Shown here piece after piece: positions 1 to 8,644 of a DNA stretch of 64,000 nt; position 1 is the stretch's first letter, and the number at the start of each line of letters is the position of its first letter. The translations under genes and the position numbers were made by a program. The notes below the pieces were generated by a model that searched no databases, was not told the DNA's origin, and saw only the letters and a list, made by a program, of their open reading frames with translations. The stretch covers positions 36,815 to 100,814 of the forward strand of contig NZ_JAULSI010000013.1 in the NCBI RefSeq assembly GCF_030711405.1, given 5' to 3'. This DNA is from Massilia brevitalea (GTDB lineage Bacteria > Pseudomonadota > Gammaproteobacteria > Burkholderiales > Burkholderiaceae_D).

Positions 1-633
1 CGCCATATTGTGCAGCGCCTCGCCCATCGGCACGCCGTAGTTGATCTCCTCGCGCGCGATGCGGAACTCGCCGCTGAGCGGCTCGGGCAATTCGTTGCCG
101 ACGATTTGCAGCACGTTGGTGAACGAGTGGCCGGCGCGCAGCGCGCGTGCGATGAAGTCGGCAGCATCGGGCAGCTGTTGCTCGATGCGGCGCAGGCGCC
201 GCGTGCGGGCGCGCCGCAGAAGCATCCAGGGCAGGCCGAACGCCAGCAGCGCCAGCACGAAGCGCGCCGGCAGCGGCGCTGGCAAGCGCGCACTCACAAG
301 CAGCGCCGCCAGCATCGACGCCAGCGAGCAGCCGAGGAAGCGGTCGACCGTCAGCTTGCTGCCGGCCTGCACCAGCAGCGCGTCGAGGCGCTTCAGTAAC
401 GGCATGCCGTGCAACAGGCGGTCCAGGGCGTCGTTGCTGCTGAAGCGGCGCTGCTTCAGGATCGAGATCCGCTCGCCCGAGCGTCCGGCGCCGCCCGACA
501 TCACCTGCAGGCGGCGCGCCACGCGCTGCGCCGCCTTGCCGTGGTTACTCGACCACCACAGCCAGACGCCTTCGATCAGCAGGATCACGGCGGCGAACAG
601 GAATACGGTGAAACTGTAGAAAAGGACATCCAT
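1..633 (-). CDS. tadB: Tad pilus inner-membrane platform protein TadB (partial)
   Basis: Reads MDVLFYSFTVFLF from the ATG at 633 and runs off the left edge without a stop, so only about 211 N-terminal residues are visible. A hydrophobic N-terminal helix (residues 5-27) is followed by a basic cytoplasmic stretch, a second hydrophobic pair near 105-135, and the start of a GspF-like domain (EQLPDAADFIARALRAGHSF, typical of TadB/TadC). TadB is the polytopic base on which the TadA ATPase acts during Flp pilus assembly. It follows tadA with a 33-bp gap and is probably co-transcribed from flp; tadC would be expected just outside the window. Confidence 0.9.
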   Translation of the reverse strand, partial: MDVLFYSFTVFLFAAVILLIEGVWLWWSSNHGKAAQRVARRLQVMSGGAGRSGERISILKQRRFSSNDALDRLLHGMPLLKRLDALLVQAGSKLTVDRFLGCSLASMLAALLVSARLPAPLPARFVLALLAFGLPWMLLRRARTRRLRRIEQQLPDAADFIARALRAGHSFTNVLQIVGNELPEPLSGEFRIAREEINYGVPMGEALHNMA

Positions 634-666
634 CGTGCGGCTCCACTGCAGGCGCGGCCTGCCGGT

Positions 667-2013
667 TCATTGGAAGATGCGGTCGGGGTCGAAGGTATCA
701 TCGGGGATCGCGGCGCCATACATCTTGAGGCGGTCGGCAAAGCGCGGCCGCACGCCGGTGGCGCTGAACTGGCCCTGCACCTTGCCGTCGCGGTCGACCC
801 CGGTCTGCTCGAAACGGAAGATTTCCTGCATCGAGATAATGTCGCCTTCCATGCCGGTGATTTCCTGGATGCTGACCAGCTTGCGGCAGCCGTCGATCAG
901 GCGCGAGGCCTGCACCACCACGGTCACGGCCGAGCAGATCTGCTGGCGGATCGCGCGCGGCGTCAGGTTCACGCCGGCCATGCCGACCATGTTCTCGAGC
1001 CGCGCCAGCGCGTCGCGCGGGGTGTTCGAGTGAATCGTCGCGAGCGAGCCTTCGTGGCCGGTGTTCATCGCCTGCAGCATGTCGAGCGCTTCCGGGCCGC
1101 GCACCTCGCCCAGGATGATGCGGTCGGGGCGCATGCGCAGCGAGTTCTTGACCAGCGCGCGCTGGGTGACTTCGCCCTTGCCTTCGATGTTGGGCGGGCG
1201 GGTCTCGAGGCGCACCACGTGCGGCTGGCGCAACTGCAGCTCGGCCGCGTCCTCGATGGTGACGATGCGTTCAGTAGCTGGGATGAAGCCCGACAGCAGG
1301 TTCAGCAAGGTGGTCTTGCCGCTGCCGGTGCCGCCCGAGATCAGGATGTTGATCTTGGCGATGCCCAGGCCCTGCAGCACCTGGATCATTGGCGGCGTCA
1401 CGCTTTTATAGTCGAGCAGGTTCTGCACCGTCAGCGGCGACGCGCCGAAGCGGCGGATCGACAGCAGCGGACCATCCACCGCCAGCGGCGGGATGATCGC
1501 GTTCACGCGCGAACCGTCGGGCAGGCGCGCATCGACCATCGGGCTCGATTCATCGACGCGGCGGCCGACGCGCGAGACGATCTTCTCGATGATCTTCATC
1601 AGGTGCGCATTGTCGTGAAAGGCAATGTCGGTCAGTTCCAGCTTGCCGCGCCGCTCGACGTAGACGCGGCTGGCGGTATTCACGAGGATGTCGGACACCG
1701 TCGGGTCGTTCAGCAGCGGCTCGAGCGGGCCGAAGCCGAGCATCTCGTGCTGGATGTCGAGCACCAGGTTGTGGCGCTCATGCTGGTTGAGGACGATGCG
1801 TTCTTCCTCGATGATGCGCTGGATCAGCAGGGCCAGTTCGTGCTTGAACTGCTCGGTGGTCAGGCGCTTCAGGCGCTCCAGGTCGATCCGGTCGAGGATC
1901 ATCTGGTGCATCGATTTCTTCAGTTCCTGGTAGGCGCCGTTCGACGCGTCGGCGGGAAGGGCTCCGGGACGGCGTTCGTCATCGGAAACGGACAGGCGTT
2001 CGCGCAGCGACAT
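667..2013 (-). CDS. tadA: Tad/Flp pilus assembly ATPase TadA (CpaF family)
   Basis: 448 residues. The frame is open further upstream, but the ATG at 2013 ([11 protein letters not shown]) has a good Shine-Dalgarno (GAAAGGAG) and gives a family-length product. It has the CpaF N-terminal helical domain, then the secretion-ATPase core: Walker [10 protein letters not shown], an Asp box around [14 protein letters not shown], and a His box with [20 protein letters not shown]. It is the hexameric cytoplasmic ATPase powering Flp pilus assembly on the TadB/TadC platform. It starts 11 bp after tadZ stops, consistent with one operon. No broken motif is seen. Confidence 0.95.
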   Translation of the reverse strand: MSLRERLSVSDDERRPGALPADASNGAYQELKKSMHQMILDRIDLERLKRLTTEQFKHELALLIQRIIEEERIVLNQHERHNLVLDIQHEMLGFGPLEPLLNDPTVSDILVNTASRVYVERRGKLELTDIAFHDNAHLMKIIEKIVSRVGRRVDESSPMVDARLPDGSRVNAIIPPLAVDGPLLSIRRFGASPLTVQNLLDYKSVTPPMIQVLQGLGIAKINILISGGTGSGKTTLLNLLSGFIPATERIVTIEDAAELQLRQPHVVRLETRPPNIEGKGEVTQRALVKNSLRMRPDRIILGEVRGPEALDMLQAMNTGHEGSLATIHSNTPRDALARLENMVGMAGVNLTPRAIRQQICSAVTVVVQASRLIDGCRKLVSIQEITGMEGDIISMQEIFRFEQTGVDRDGKVQGQFSATGVRPRFADRLKMYGAAIPDDTFDPDRIFQ

Positions 2014-2024
2014 GGCTACTCCTT

Positions 2025-3200
2025 TCAGTAATCGTTTTCGCCGCGGCCGAACAGACGGCCGAGCAGGCCGCGGCTTTCGGGCGCGCGGCGCGCGGTGACC
2101 AGCTCCACCAGGTCGGCCAGGCTGCGCGCCGCCGCGCTGGCGCGCGACAGCTCCAGCACCGGCACACCCTGGTTGACCGAGTCGGTGACGGCGATGTAGT
2201 CGTTGGGGACGGTGTGCACGACTTCGCAGCCAAGCGCGGCGTGCAGGTCGGGCAGGCGCAGGCGCCCGCCCTTTTCGTAGCGGTTGACGATCAGGCGGAT
2301 GCCTTCGATCGGGTAGCCGAGCGAGCGGAAGATGTCGAGCAGGCGGCGCGCATCGCGGATGTCGGGCAGCGCCAGCTGCAGCACCGGGTAGATGGTGTCG
2401 GTGCTGTCGAGCGCGCGCAGCGACACGGCGTCGATCTGGCGGCCAACGTCGAGCACGATGTAGTCGTAATGCTGGCGCGCCACGCGCAGGATGGCATCGA
2501 TATGTTCCGGCTTGGCTTCCTTGGTTTGTACGGGATCGTCGGCCGCGGCCAGCACGCCGAAGCCGGGCGTCACGTGCACCAGGCAAGACTCCAGGAAAGG
2601 CCCGTCGATGCGCGCAATCTGTTCGCAGACGTCGGACAGGGTCATGGTCGGCTTCTGGTCCGACACGTACAGCGCGGCATCGCCGAACTGGCCGTGCAGG
2701 TCGATCAGCAGCACCTTTTTCTCGGCCAGCGTCGCCAGCGCGTAGCCGAAATTGGTCGAGATGAAGGTAGCGCCGCTGCCGCCCTTGCAGGCGATGAAGG
2801 CCAGCACCTTGCCCTCGCGCAGTTGGGCAACGCCGGCGGCGGCGGCGATGCGGTCCATGGCCTCATGGAAGGCGCGGTGCGCCAGGGGCAGCTGTAGCAC
2901 TTCGCGCACGCCGGCGCGCATGGCGCGGATCAGGAGCTGGGTATGATGTTCGCCGGTCAGCAGCATGAACTGCGCCTCCGGATATTGGCGTGCCAGGCGT
3001 TCGAGCAGATCGGCGTCGTCGGGCGCCCCGGCGCCGGCATCCACGATCACCAGGCCGGGCGCCTCCGCCAGGGGGCGGTCGAGCGCCTCGCGCATCGAGA
3101 CGCGGCTGTTGGCGACGTTCAGCGGCGGCACGCGCGCCGCACCCTGCGAGGCGATATCGGCATACAGCAGGCTGTCGCGGCTGATCAATAGGGCTTTCAT
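2025..3200 (-). CDS. tadZ: Pilus localisation protein TadZ/CpaE
   Basis: 391 residues from an ATG preceded by GAGGATCGTC. Residues 1-125 form a degenerate receiver-like domain (VIVDAGAG, LLERLARQYPEAQFMLLTG). Residues 130-380 are a ParA/MinD-like ATPase with a deviant Walker A, CKGGSGATF, in which the usual GKT is replaced by GAT, as in CpaE/TadZ proteins. Later motifs DLHGQFGDAAL and LDVGRQID fit the same fold. TadZ proteins place the Tad machine, often at a pole. It lies between the small lipoprotein gene and tadA in the Tad operon. Confidence 0.92.
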   Translation of the reverse strand: MKALLISRDSLLYADIASQGAARVPPLNVANSRVSMREALDRPLAEAPGLVIVDAGAGAPDDADLLERLARQYPEAQFMLLTGEHHTQLLIRAMRAGVREVLQLPLAHRAFHEAMDRIAAAAGVAQLREGKVLAFIACKGGSGATFISTNFGYALATLAEKKVLLIDLHGQFGDAALYVSDQKPTMTLSDVCEQIARIDGPFLESCLVHVTPGFGVLAAADDPVQTKEAKPEHIDAILRVARQHYDYIVLDVGRQIDAVSLRALDSTDTIYPVLQLALPDIRDARRLLDIFRSLGYPIEGIRLIVNRYEKGGRLRLPDLHAALGCEVVHTVPNDYIAVTDSVNQGVPVLELSRASAAARSLADLVELVTARRAPESRGLLGRLFGRGENDY

Positions 3201-3333
3201 GACGATCCTCGTTGAGGCTCAGGTTGCAAGTGAAAATCGGGAGGCGAACGCGCCAGCCGGCGCCCGGCACGCCGCCATGGCGTCTCGGGCGCCGGCCTGC
3301 GCGCCCGCAGCGCACAAGCGCGCATTGCCATGC

Positions 3334-3606
3334 TCATTGCCCGCTGCCCATGATCCTGATGACCGGCGCCGGCTCCGGCTCCGGCTGGGCAAAGGAGCGC
3401 TGGTAGCGGGCTTGGGCGGCGCGCGCCGCCGGTCCGTCGATGCCATGCGCCGGATTGGCGTTGGCGGCGTTCTGCGGCGCGATGGTCTGCGCCGCCAGGT
3501 TGGCGCGTACCGAAGCGCCGAAGTTCTTGTTGAAGCGCGGAGCGGTCGAGCAGCCCAGGGTCAGCAGCAGCAGCGCCACGCACGCGATAGTCTTGCAGGT
3601 AGCCAT
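3334..3606 (-). CDS. Small Tad-locus lipoprotein, possibly CpaD-like
   Basis: 90 residues behind a strong ribosome site (AGGAGGCAGCC). The N-terminus is a lipoprotein signal, ALLLLTLGC, with lipidation expected on Cys19. The mature part is only about 70 residues, with FNKNFGASVRANLAAQTIAP in the middle and a Pro-rich tail. The segment resembles the conserved core of CpaD-type Tad lipoproteins, which partner the RcpA secretin, but it is much shorter than a full CpaD, so this is inference. It sits 9 bp after the secretin gene, which supports a role with the outer-membrane pore. Confidence 0.7.
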   Translation of the reverse strand: MATCKTIACVALLLLTLGCSTAPRFNKNFGASVRANLAAQTIAPQNAANANPAHGIDGPAARAAQARYQRSFAQPEPEPAPVIRIMGSGQ

Positions 3607-3615
3607 GGCTGCCTC

Positions 3616-5130
3616 CTATTTGAGTTCGAAACCGTCGACGCTCTGGGCCGGACGCGCGATAGGCTTGGCCGGCGCCGGTGGACCCTCGAGCCGCCCGCCG
3701 AGCATCAGCGCAGCGCGCGAAGGCGCATCCACGCGGTCGGTCGGCAGTGCGTAAGCCGTTTCCGTCAGCGGCTTGACCAGGCGCGCGGTGATCACGAACA
3801 CCAGCTCGGTGCGGTCTTGCTGGAAGTCGGTGCTGCGAAACAGCGCGCCCAGCACCGGTACCTGGCCGAGCAGCGGCAAGCCTTTCAGGTTGGTCACCAG
3901 GTTGTTCTTGATCAGGCCGCCGATGGCGAAGCTCTGGCCGTCGTACAGCTGGACGGTGGTGCTGGCGCGCCGCGTCGTCACCACCGGCAGGATGGCGCCG
4001 CCGGACAGGCCGACGGCGCTGATGCCGATGCCCTCGCGCGAAAGTTCCGAGACTTCGGGCGCCACGCGCAGGTTGATGCGGCCGCCGCTGAGCACCGTCG
4101 GCGTGAAGCGCAGGCCGACCCCGAATTCCTTTTCTTCGAGCGTGACCCTGTCGCGGTCCTGGGACACCGGGATGTAGAACTTGCCGCCCGCGAGGAAGCT
4201 GCCTTCCTGGCCGCTGATGGCCATCACGTTCGGCTCGGCCAGCACGCGCACCAGGCTGTCCTTGGTTTCGGCATCGACGCCGAAGCCGTTGCCGTTGCTT
4301 TTGCCAAGGCGCAGGCCGCCACCGGTATTACCGGTCAGGAAATTCGACGCCAGGGCGGCAGCCCAGCTGCCGGATGTGGTGCGCCAGCTGGCGCCGGCCT
4401 CCAGGCGTTCGAGCAGGGTCTTCGAGACCTCGGCTATCTTGACTTCGAGCTGCACCTGCTGCGGCGCGCTCACGCTCAGCAAATTCACCACACGCAGGTT
4501 GGCGGCATTCGATCCGCCGTTGGCGGCGGCATTCTGCTGGTCCGGCGCCAGCTCCTTCGGCACCGCATTCATCGGACGCAGTGGCTTGCGCACATAGGCC
4601 AGCGCCAGCTCGGCGGCGCGCGCTACGGCGCCAGCGTCCGATACGGTGCCGCTCAGGACCAGGGAATCGGCGGCGGCCAGTACCCGGATGTCCTTTTCCT
4701 CGGGCATGACCGCGGTCAGCGTGGCTTGCAAGGCGCTCGGGTCCATTGCCACGGTGATGTCGAGCACGCTGCACAGGCCACTCCTGCCCTGCACGATCAT
4801 GTTGGTGGTGCCGACGTCGATGCCGGCGATGTACATGGTGTCGGGCGCCACCAGCATCGCCTGCACCACCGAGGGGTTGCCGACGCTGCGGTTCTGCACC
4901 GGTTCCTGCAGGCGCATCAGGGTCGACTTGCCCATTTGAAGCGCAACCTGGGCCGGGCGCGCAGCCTCGCCGCTGCAGCGCGGACCGAGTTCGTTGCGCG
5001 CACCTGTGGCCGGCGCAGTATCGGCCTGGGCCGCGGGCCGCGCCGCCTGGGCCGTGCCGGCCAGCGCCAGCGCCAGGCCACCGAGCAGCAGGCGATGGGC
5101 ATGGCGGGTTTTCGAAGGACTCGTGTTCAT
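3616..5130 (-). CDS. rcpA: Tad pilus secretin RcpA/CpaC
   Basis: 504 residues. I chose the ATG at 5130 (MNTSPSKTRHAHRLLLGG, preceded by AGGTGA) over one 15 bp upstream. There is a signal peptide ending near AQAARPA, then an N-terminal pilus-secretin domain (GKSTLMRLQEPVQNRSVGNP) and a BON-like section around VTAVMPEEKDIRVLA. The C-terminal secretin domain includes VGLRFTPTVLSGGRINLRVA and GLPLLGQVPVLGALFRS. It forms the outer-membrane channel for the Flp pilus. It is downstream of cpaB in the same operon. The tail after LVFVITARLVKP is a Pro/Ala-rich extension. Confidence 0.94.
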   Translation of the reverse strand: MNTSPSKTRHAHRLLLGGLALALAGTAQAARPAAQADTAPATGARNELGPRCSGEAARPAQVALQMGKSTLMRLQEPVQNRSVGNPSVVQAMLVAPDTMYIAGIDVGTTNMIVQGRSGLCSVLDITVAMDPSALQATLTAVMPEEKDIRVLAAADSLVLSGTVSDAGAVARAAELALAYVRKPLRPMNAVPKELAPDQQNAAANGGSNAANLRVVNLLSVSAPQQVQLEVKIAEVSKTLLERLEAGASWRTTSGSWAAALASNFLTGNTGGGLRLGKSNGNGFGVDAETKDSLVRVLAEPNVMAISGQEGSFLAGGKFYIPVSQDRDRVTLEEKEFGVGLRFTPTVLSGGRINLRVAPEVSELSREGIGISAVGLSGGAILPVVTTRRASTTVQLYDGQSFAIGGLIKNNLVTNLKGLPLLGQVPVLGALFRSTDFQQDRTELVFVITARLVKPLTETAYALPTDRVDAPSRAALMLGGRLEGPPAPAKPIARPAQSVDGFELK

Positions 5131-5155
5131 GGTTTCACCTGGCACACGTTAGGGT

Positions 5156-6010
5156 TCAGAAGCACTCTTGCGAGGAATGCAGGCCGTTGATGACAGCAAC
5201 GCAGTCGCGGCGTGCGGGTGGTGTGGCGACGCGGTGCACGGCCGGCTTTTGCGGACGCGGCGCGGCAGCGGGTTTCGCCGGCGGCACGGGTTTCGGCGGC
5301 GTCGCGCCCGGCAGCAGCGTCAGCTTGGTGGCGCCGCCGGTCTGGGCCGACTGCGGGTCGACCTGGTTGCGCAGCGCCAGCGACAGGGTGCCGACGCTGC
5401 GCGCCAGGTCGAGCGTCTCGGCCTGTTCGGGAGATACTTCGAGCGTGACGGCATTCACCACGCGCGGCTTGGTTTCGTCGCGGTTGACTTCCTGGGCCAC
5501 GGCCAGCACCAGAATCCGCTCGAGCACGATCTTCGAGATGTCCTGCTCGCGGTTCTCACCCGGCTGCGGGTCCTTGCGGGTGCTGACGATGATGTCGACG
5601 TAGTTGCCCGGCAGGGTGAAGCCGGCCACGCCGATCACATCGTTCACGCGCACCGTAATGGCGCGTTTGCCTTCGGTGATCAGGGCCGACAGGCCGCCCA
5701 GGGTGCCGGCCGGGGCCAGCTTGGCTTCGCTGACCGGTTCGCCCGCCAGCACGCTGCTCCTGAGCACCCGGCCGGCCAGCTTCTGCGGATCGGCATAGGC
5801 GCCTTTTGGCACGCTGTCGGAAGGCCAGTCGGCCAGCTTCAGCATCTCCGGCGTGAGGCGCTGGCCGAGGCTGATGTCGGTGGCGGCCACCACGATGTGG
5901 CCGGAATTGGATCCCGGCTGCATCAACAGCCAGCGCGAGGCCAGGATCACGGCCGTCAGGCCGAACAGGATGGCAACTGCCATCACGGCAAGGGCGCGCT
6001 TGTTTTTCAT
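5156..6010 (-). CDS. cpaB: Flp pilus assembly protein CpaB (RcpC)
   Basis: 284 residues from ATG 6010, which overlaps the stop of the upstream ATPase gene by 4 bp (translational coupling). A single N-terminal membrane segment (about 5-27) precedes an SAF domain (IVVAATDISLGQRLTPEML) and the RcpC/CpaB domain (residues 110-210, with GNYVDIIVSTRKDP). The C-terminal 60 residues are Pro/Lys-rich, and the last 16 contain two cysteines (RRDCVAVINGLHSSQECF) that could form a disulfide. CpaB is a periplasmic assembly factor that works with the RcpA secretin. Confidence 0.93.
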   Translation of the reverse strand: MKNKRALAVMAVAILFGLTAVILASRWLLMQPGSNSGHIVVAATDISLGQRLTPEMLKLADWPSDSVPKGAYADPQKLAGRVLRSSVLAGEPVSEAKLAPAGTLGGLSALITEGKRAITVRVNDVIGVAGFTLPGNYVDIIVSTRKDPQPGENREQDISKIVLERILVLAVAQEVNRDETKPRVVNAVTLEVSPEQAETLDLARSVGTLSLALRNQVDPQSAQTGGATKLTLLPGATPPKPVPPAKPAAAPRPQKPAVHRVATPPARRDCVAVINGLHSSQECF

Positions 6011-7374
6011 GATGCGATTCCTGCGGCAGGGGTCGGGACGCTGGCGCAGACGCTGTTCCACGCCTGCTCCAGGGCGGCAATACTCAGGCACGGCTCGGCG
6101 CCGGCCAGGCTGGCGAAGTCGGCCAGGCGGCCGAGCAGTTCCTGCGGGTAGCAGGCCAGCAGCGGCGTACCGCTCTGGCGGTGCAGGCGCGTTACCAGGT
6201 GCTCGAGCACGTTCTCGGGGCAATCCAGGCTGCGCAGGCGGCACTGGCGCCGCACCAGCGCGCGGTAGCCGGCATCCGGCAGCGCGCCCAGTCCGATGCG
6301 GTAGCCGACCCGGCGCAGCATGGCCGGATCGAACACGCTCGACGGCGCCAGGTTGGTGACGAATACCAGCAGCGTGTCGAAAGGCAGGGACTCGGCTTGT
6401 CCGCCCAGGCGCAGCGGGCCGCCGTCGAGCGGTCCCAGCCAGCGGTTCAGCAGCTCGGCAGCCGGCAGGCGCTGACGCCCGAGGTCGTCGATCACGAGGA
6501 TGCCGTTGTTCGCCTGCAGCTGGGGCGGCGCCTGCAGCACGCCATGTTCGCTATCGAGACGCAGTTCGAAGGCGGCAGGGTCGAAGTCGGCGCCGACGTG
6601 CACCAGCGGACGCTGGCAGATTACCCAGCGCGCATCGCAGCTGCGACGCTCGTCCTGCTGGCGCACCAGCGGCAGCGGCGCCGGGTGGCAGGCCGGGTCG
6701 TACAGACGCACGATGCGCCCGCCGATCAGCACCGCGTGCGGCACTGCGACCGCCCCGGGCAGCAGGCGCGCCAGCTTGCGCGCCAGGGTCGTCTTGCCGC
6801 TGCCGCTGGGCCCATGCAGCAGCAGTGCGCGCTGCGACTGCAGGGCCGCGCCGAGCAGGTCGCGCTGGGCCGCATCAAGGCCGTCGCCGGCCAGCAGCGC
6901 GGCCAGGTCGGCGGCGCGCGGACGGCTGGCGCCGGGCTGGCGCAGCGACTGGCGCTCGACCAGCGCGCGCCAGGCGGCCAGCGTCACCGGCGCCGGGCCG
7001 ACATAGCGGCATTCGGCCAGGGCCTCGAGCGCGGCGCGCTGGCCGATCGGGGTCAGCTGGTACTGGACATCGATGTCCGATTCGCCGCACCAGGCCACTT
7101 CGGCCTGCTGTTCGGCCATCAGCCCGGCCAGCACTTCGCGCAGCACGCTGACCGACAAGCGCAGCCTGCCGGCGAGCAGCGGCAGCGGCGCGCGCCCGGT
7201 CGCGTGCAGGGTCTTCAGCGCCAGTGCCGCCACGAGGCGCGCATCGAGCCCGGTGTCGCTGACCGACTTGGCCTGGCGCGGCAGGATTGCCGCTACCTCC
7301 AGCTCGCCCGGCGGCGCGGCCGGCGCCATGCGCTCGGCGGCGGTCCCTGGGCTCCACGACAAGGTTTCGATCAT
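6007..7374 (-). CDS. AAA-family ATPase of the Tad locus
   Basis: 455 residues. The ATG at 7374 (MIETLSWSPG) follows GAGGAGAAAGCG and was preferred over further in-frame extension. Residues 50-130 look like a winged-helix region (LPLLAGRLRLSVSVLREVLAGL). The AAA core has Walker A LLHGPSGSGKTTLARKLARL and Walker B GILVIDDLGRQRLP, followed by a sensor-like LVFVTNLAPSSVFDPAMLRR. The order resembles MoxR-like and DnaA-like switches rather than TadA-type pilus motors. It sits between the prepilin peptidase gene and cpaB, overlapping cpaB by 4 bp, so a pilus-related job is likely but its exact function is unknown to me. Confidence 0.8.
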   Translation of the reverse strand: MIETLSWSPGTAAERMAPAAPPGELEVAAILPRQAKSVSDTGLDARLVAALALKTLHATGRAPLPLLAGRLRLSVSVLREVLAGLMAEQQAEVAWCGESDIDVQYQLTPIGQRAALEALAECRYVGPAPVTLAAWRALVERQSLRQPGASRPRAADLAALLAGDGLDAAQRDLLGAALQSQRALLLHGPSGSGKTTLARKLARLLPGAVAVPHAVLIGGRIVRLYDPACHPAPLPLVRQQDERRSCDARWVICQRPLVHVGADFDPAAFELRLDSEHGVLQAPPQLQANNGILVIDDLGRQRLPAAELLNRWLGPLDGGPLRLGGQAESLPFDTLLVFVTNLAPSSVFDPAMLRRVGYRIGLGALPDAGYRALVRRQCRLRSLDCPENVLEHLVTRLHRQSGTPLLACYPQELLGRLADFASLAGAEPCLSIAALEQAWNSVCASVPTPAAGIAS

Positions 7375-7469
7375 CGCTTTCTCCTCGTACAGCAGCAAAA
7401 TATTTCCTGACGTCATCAATTCTAGCGAGCCAGTCCCTGGCGCCCTTGAGATGTAGCAAGCTATGGCGC

Positions 7470-8036
7470 TCAGCCGTGGTAACGCTGCCCCAGCAGCCAG
7501 AGCGCGCTCAGCGCGATCGCCAGTCCATAGGGCATGGAGCCGGCGCTCTGTGCAGGCGCATCGTCCGGACCGGCGCCAGGTCCGGGGCCAGGATCGACGC
7601 GCAGCCAGGCCAGCAGCGGCAAGGGCAGCAGTGCCAGCACCAGCTTGCGCAGCGCGTTCCAGGCCAGCTGCCAGCGTCCGGTGGCAAGAATGATCAGGAG
7701 CGACATGATCCCGCCTGCGCACCAGGCCAGGATGCAGGCATGGAGGGTCTGGCCCGGACCGAAGAACAGGCCGACGGTGGCCATCAGCTTGACGTCGCCG
7801 GCAGCCATCCCGCGCAACATATAAAGAGGGATGAACAGGGCGAAGCCGACTGCAGCGCCGCCAAGCGCGCCGGCAGCGGAACCGGCAGGCGTGGCGCCGG
7901 AAAGGTGCAGGCCGAAGACGCCGCACCAGGCAGCGAGCAACAGAAGATTCGGGATCTTGCGGATCGCCAGGTCGGTCACCGCGGCTCCGACGGCAAGGAC
8001 AAGCAGCATCAGGTCAAGCCAAGTTTGCACAGGCAT
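7470..8036 (-). CDS. tadV: A24-family prepilin peptidase TadV/CpaA
   Basis: 188 residues from ATG 8036, preceded by TTGAGGAGCGC; a TTG 15 bp upstream lies inside that ribosome site and was not chosen. About six membrane helices. The two aspartates of A24 aspartyl prepilin peptidases are visible: AAVTDLAIRKIPN near residue 21 and the GD of RGMAAGDVKLM near residue 80. It cleaves the leader of Flp pilin and of TadE/F-type pseudopilins. It is the first gene after flp, just past the flp terminator, so its expression should depend on read-through or on an additional promoter. Confidence 0.92.
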   Translation of the reverse strand: MPVQTWLDLMLLVLAVGAAVTDLAIRKIPNLLLLAAWCGVFGLHLSGATPAGSAAGALGGAAVGFALFIPLYMLRGMAAGDVKLMATVGLFFGPGQTLHACILAWCAGGIMSLLIILATGRWQLAWNALRKLVLALLPLPLLAWLRVDPGPGPGAGPDDAPAQSAGSMPYGLAIALSALWLLGQRYHG

Positions 8037-8049
8037 GATTGCGCTCCTC

Positions 8050-8084
8050 AAAAAAAAAGCCCTCCGGACCGAAGTCCGGAGGGC
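8050..8084 (-). terminator. Rho-independent terminator after flp
   Basis: An 11-bp perfect stem (GCCCTCCGGAC at 8059-8069 with its complement at 8074-8084, 4-nt loop) is followed on the minus strand by nine T. It lies 13 bp past the flp stop codon. Its T-tract runs straight into the ribosome site of tadV, so it can set a high flp to downstream-gene ratio by partial termination. Confidence 0.93.
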
Positions 8085-8097
8085 AAGACCTAGTGAA

Positions 8098-8286
8098 TTA
8101 CGGAGCCAGTGCAGCGACCAGCTTGTCTTTCACGGTGGTAAAGGTCGTTTCGATCTGCTCACCCAGCAGCGTAGCCGCACCGGCCATCGCGACGCCGATC
8201 AGGGCAGCGATCAGGCCATACTCGATGGCAGTCACACCGTCTTCATCTGCAACGAAAGCTTGGATAGCGGTAAAGATCGTTTTCAT
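8098..8286 (-). CDS. flp: Flp-family major pilin
   Basis: 62 residues. ATG 8286 (MKTIFTAIQAF) is chosen because GGAG lies at the right distance; an upstream in-frame ATG sits in that ribosome site. It carries the type IVb pilin signature: a short leader ending in Gly17, then VTAIEYGLIAALIGVA with Glu at +5 followed by Tyr, and a single hydrophobic helix. TadV should cut after Gly17. It is the subunit of the adhesive Flp fibre. It is the first gene of the leftward Tad operon and has its own terminator. Confidence 0.96.
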   Translation of the reverse strand: MKTIFTAIQAFVADEDGVTAIEYGLIAALIGVAMAGAATLLGEQIETTFTTVKDKLVAALAP

Positions 8287-8644
8287 GACAAACTCCATAT
8301 GGTGGTTTATAAGAACAACCCTGAAACGGAGTACTTCTGCTGACTCGGCTGACGCTGCTTTGTCGTTTCCGTTTCAGTGAGTTCATCATATGGTTTAGTG
8401 CCGTAAGGCAACTTGAGTGTCCTCAAATTTTCCCATGGGAATTATTTACTTGGGGAAATGTTTGAGCCGTCGCAAACGAAAAATGGCGTGCAACCATTTT
8501 GCCAAAAGAAAAGGCGAAATTATTGCTGTAAATGCAAAAAACGTTTATGCTATTCCACTTGCTCTTTGGAAATTTCACCTTCTATAGAGAAGTGGCAGGG
8601 CGCCGTGTTGCGGCGAGTGGGTAGATTACATTTCTGAGAATGAC
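8287..8644. other. Divergent intergenic region between flp and the diguanylate cyclase gene
   Basis: About 360 bp, AT-rich compared with its flanks. It contains a 10-bp inverted repeat (CTGAAACGGA at 8321-8330, complement at 8368-8377) upstream of flp, the palindrome CCATATGG at 8295-8302, and a sigma-70-like promoter pointing right (separate entry). A short open frame here has no ribosome site or recognisable product and was left out. Confidence 0.6.
8523..8551 (+). promoter_or_regulatory. Sigma-70-like promoter for the diguanylate cyclase gene
   Basis: TTGCTG at 8523-8528 and TATGCT at 8546-8551 with a 17-bp spacer. Transcription would start near 8558, leaving a leader of roughly 85 nt before the ATG at 8645. 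The hexamers match the consensus only partly, so this is a candidate. Confidence 0.45.

Noticed and set aside
409..2031. 540-codon open frame on the plus strand opposite tadA
   Set aside because: Antisense shadow; tadA on the minus strand has intact ATPase motifs and a good ribosome site.
2965..5190. 741-codon open frame on the plus strand across tadZ and the secretin gene
   Set aside because: Runs antisense through two well-supported genes and has the Arg/Gln/Ala bias of shadow frames.
8413..8637. 74-codon plus-strand frame rich in Cys and Lys upstream of the diguanylate cyclase gene
   Set aside because: No ribosome site, AT-rich intergenic composition, no recognisable motif, and a likely promoter lies inside it.
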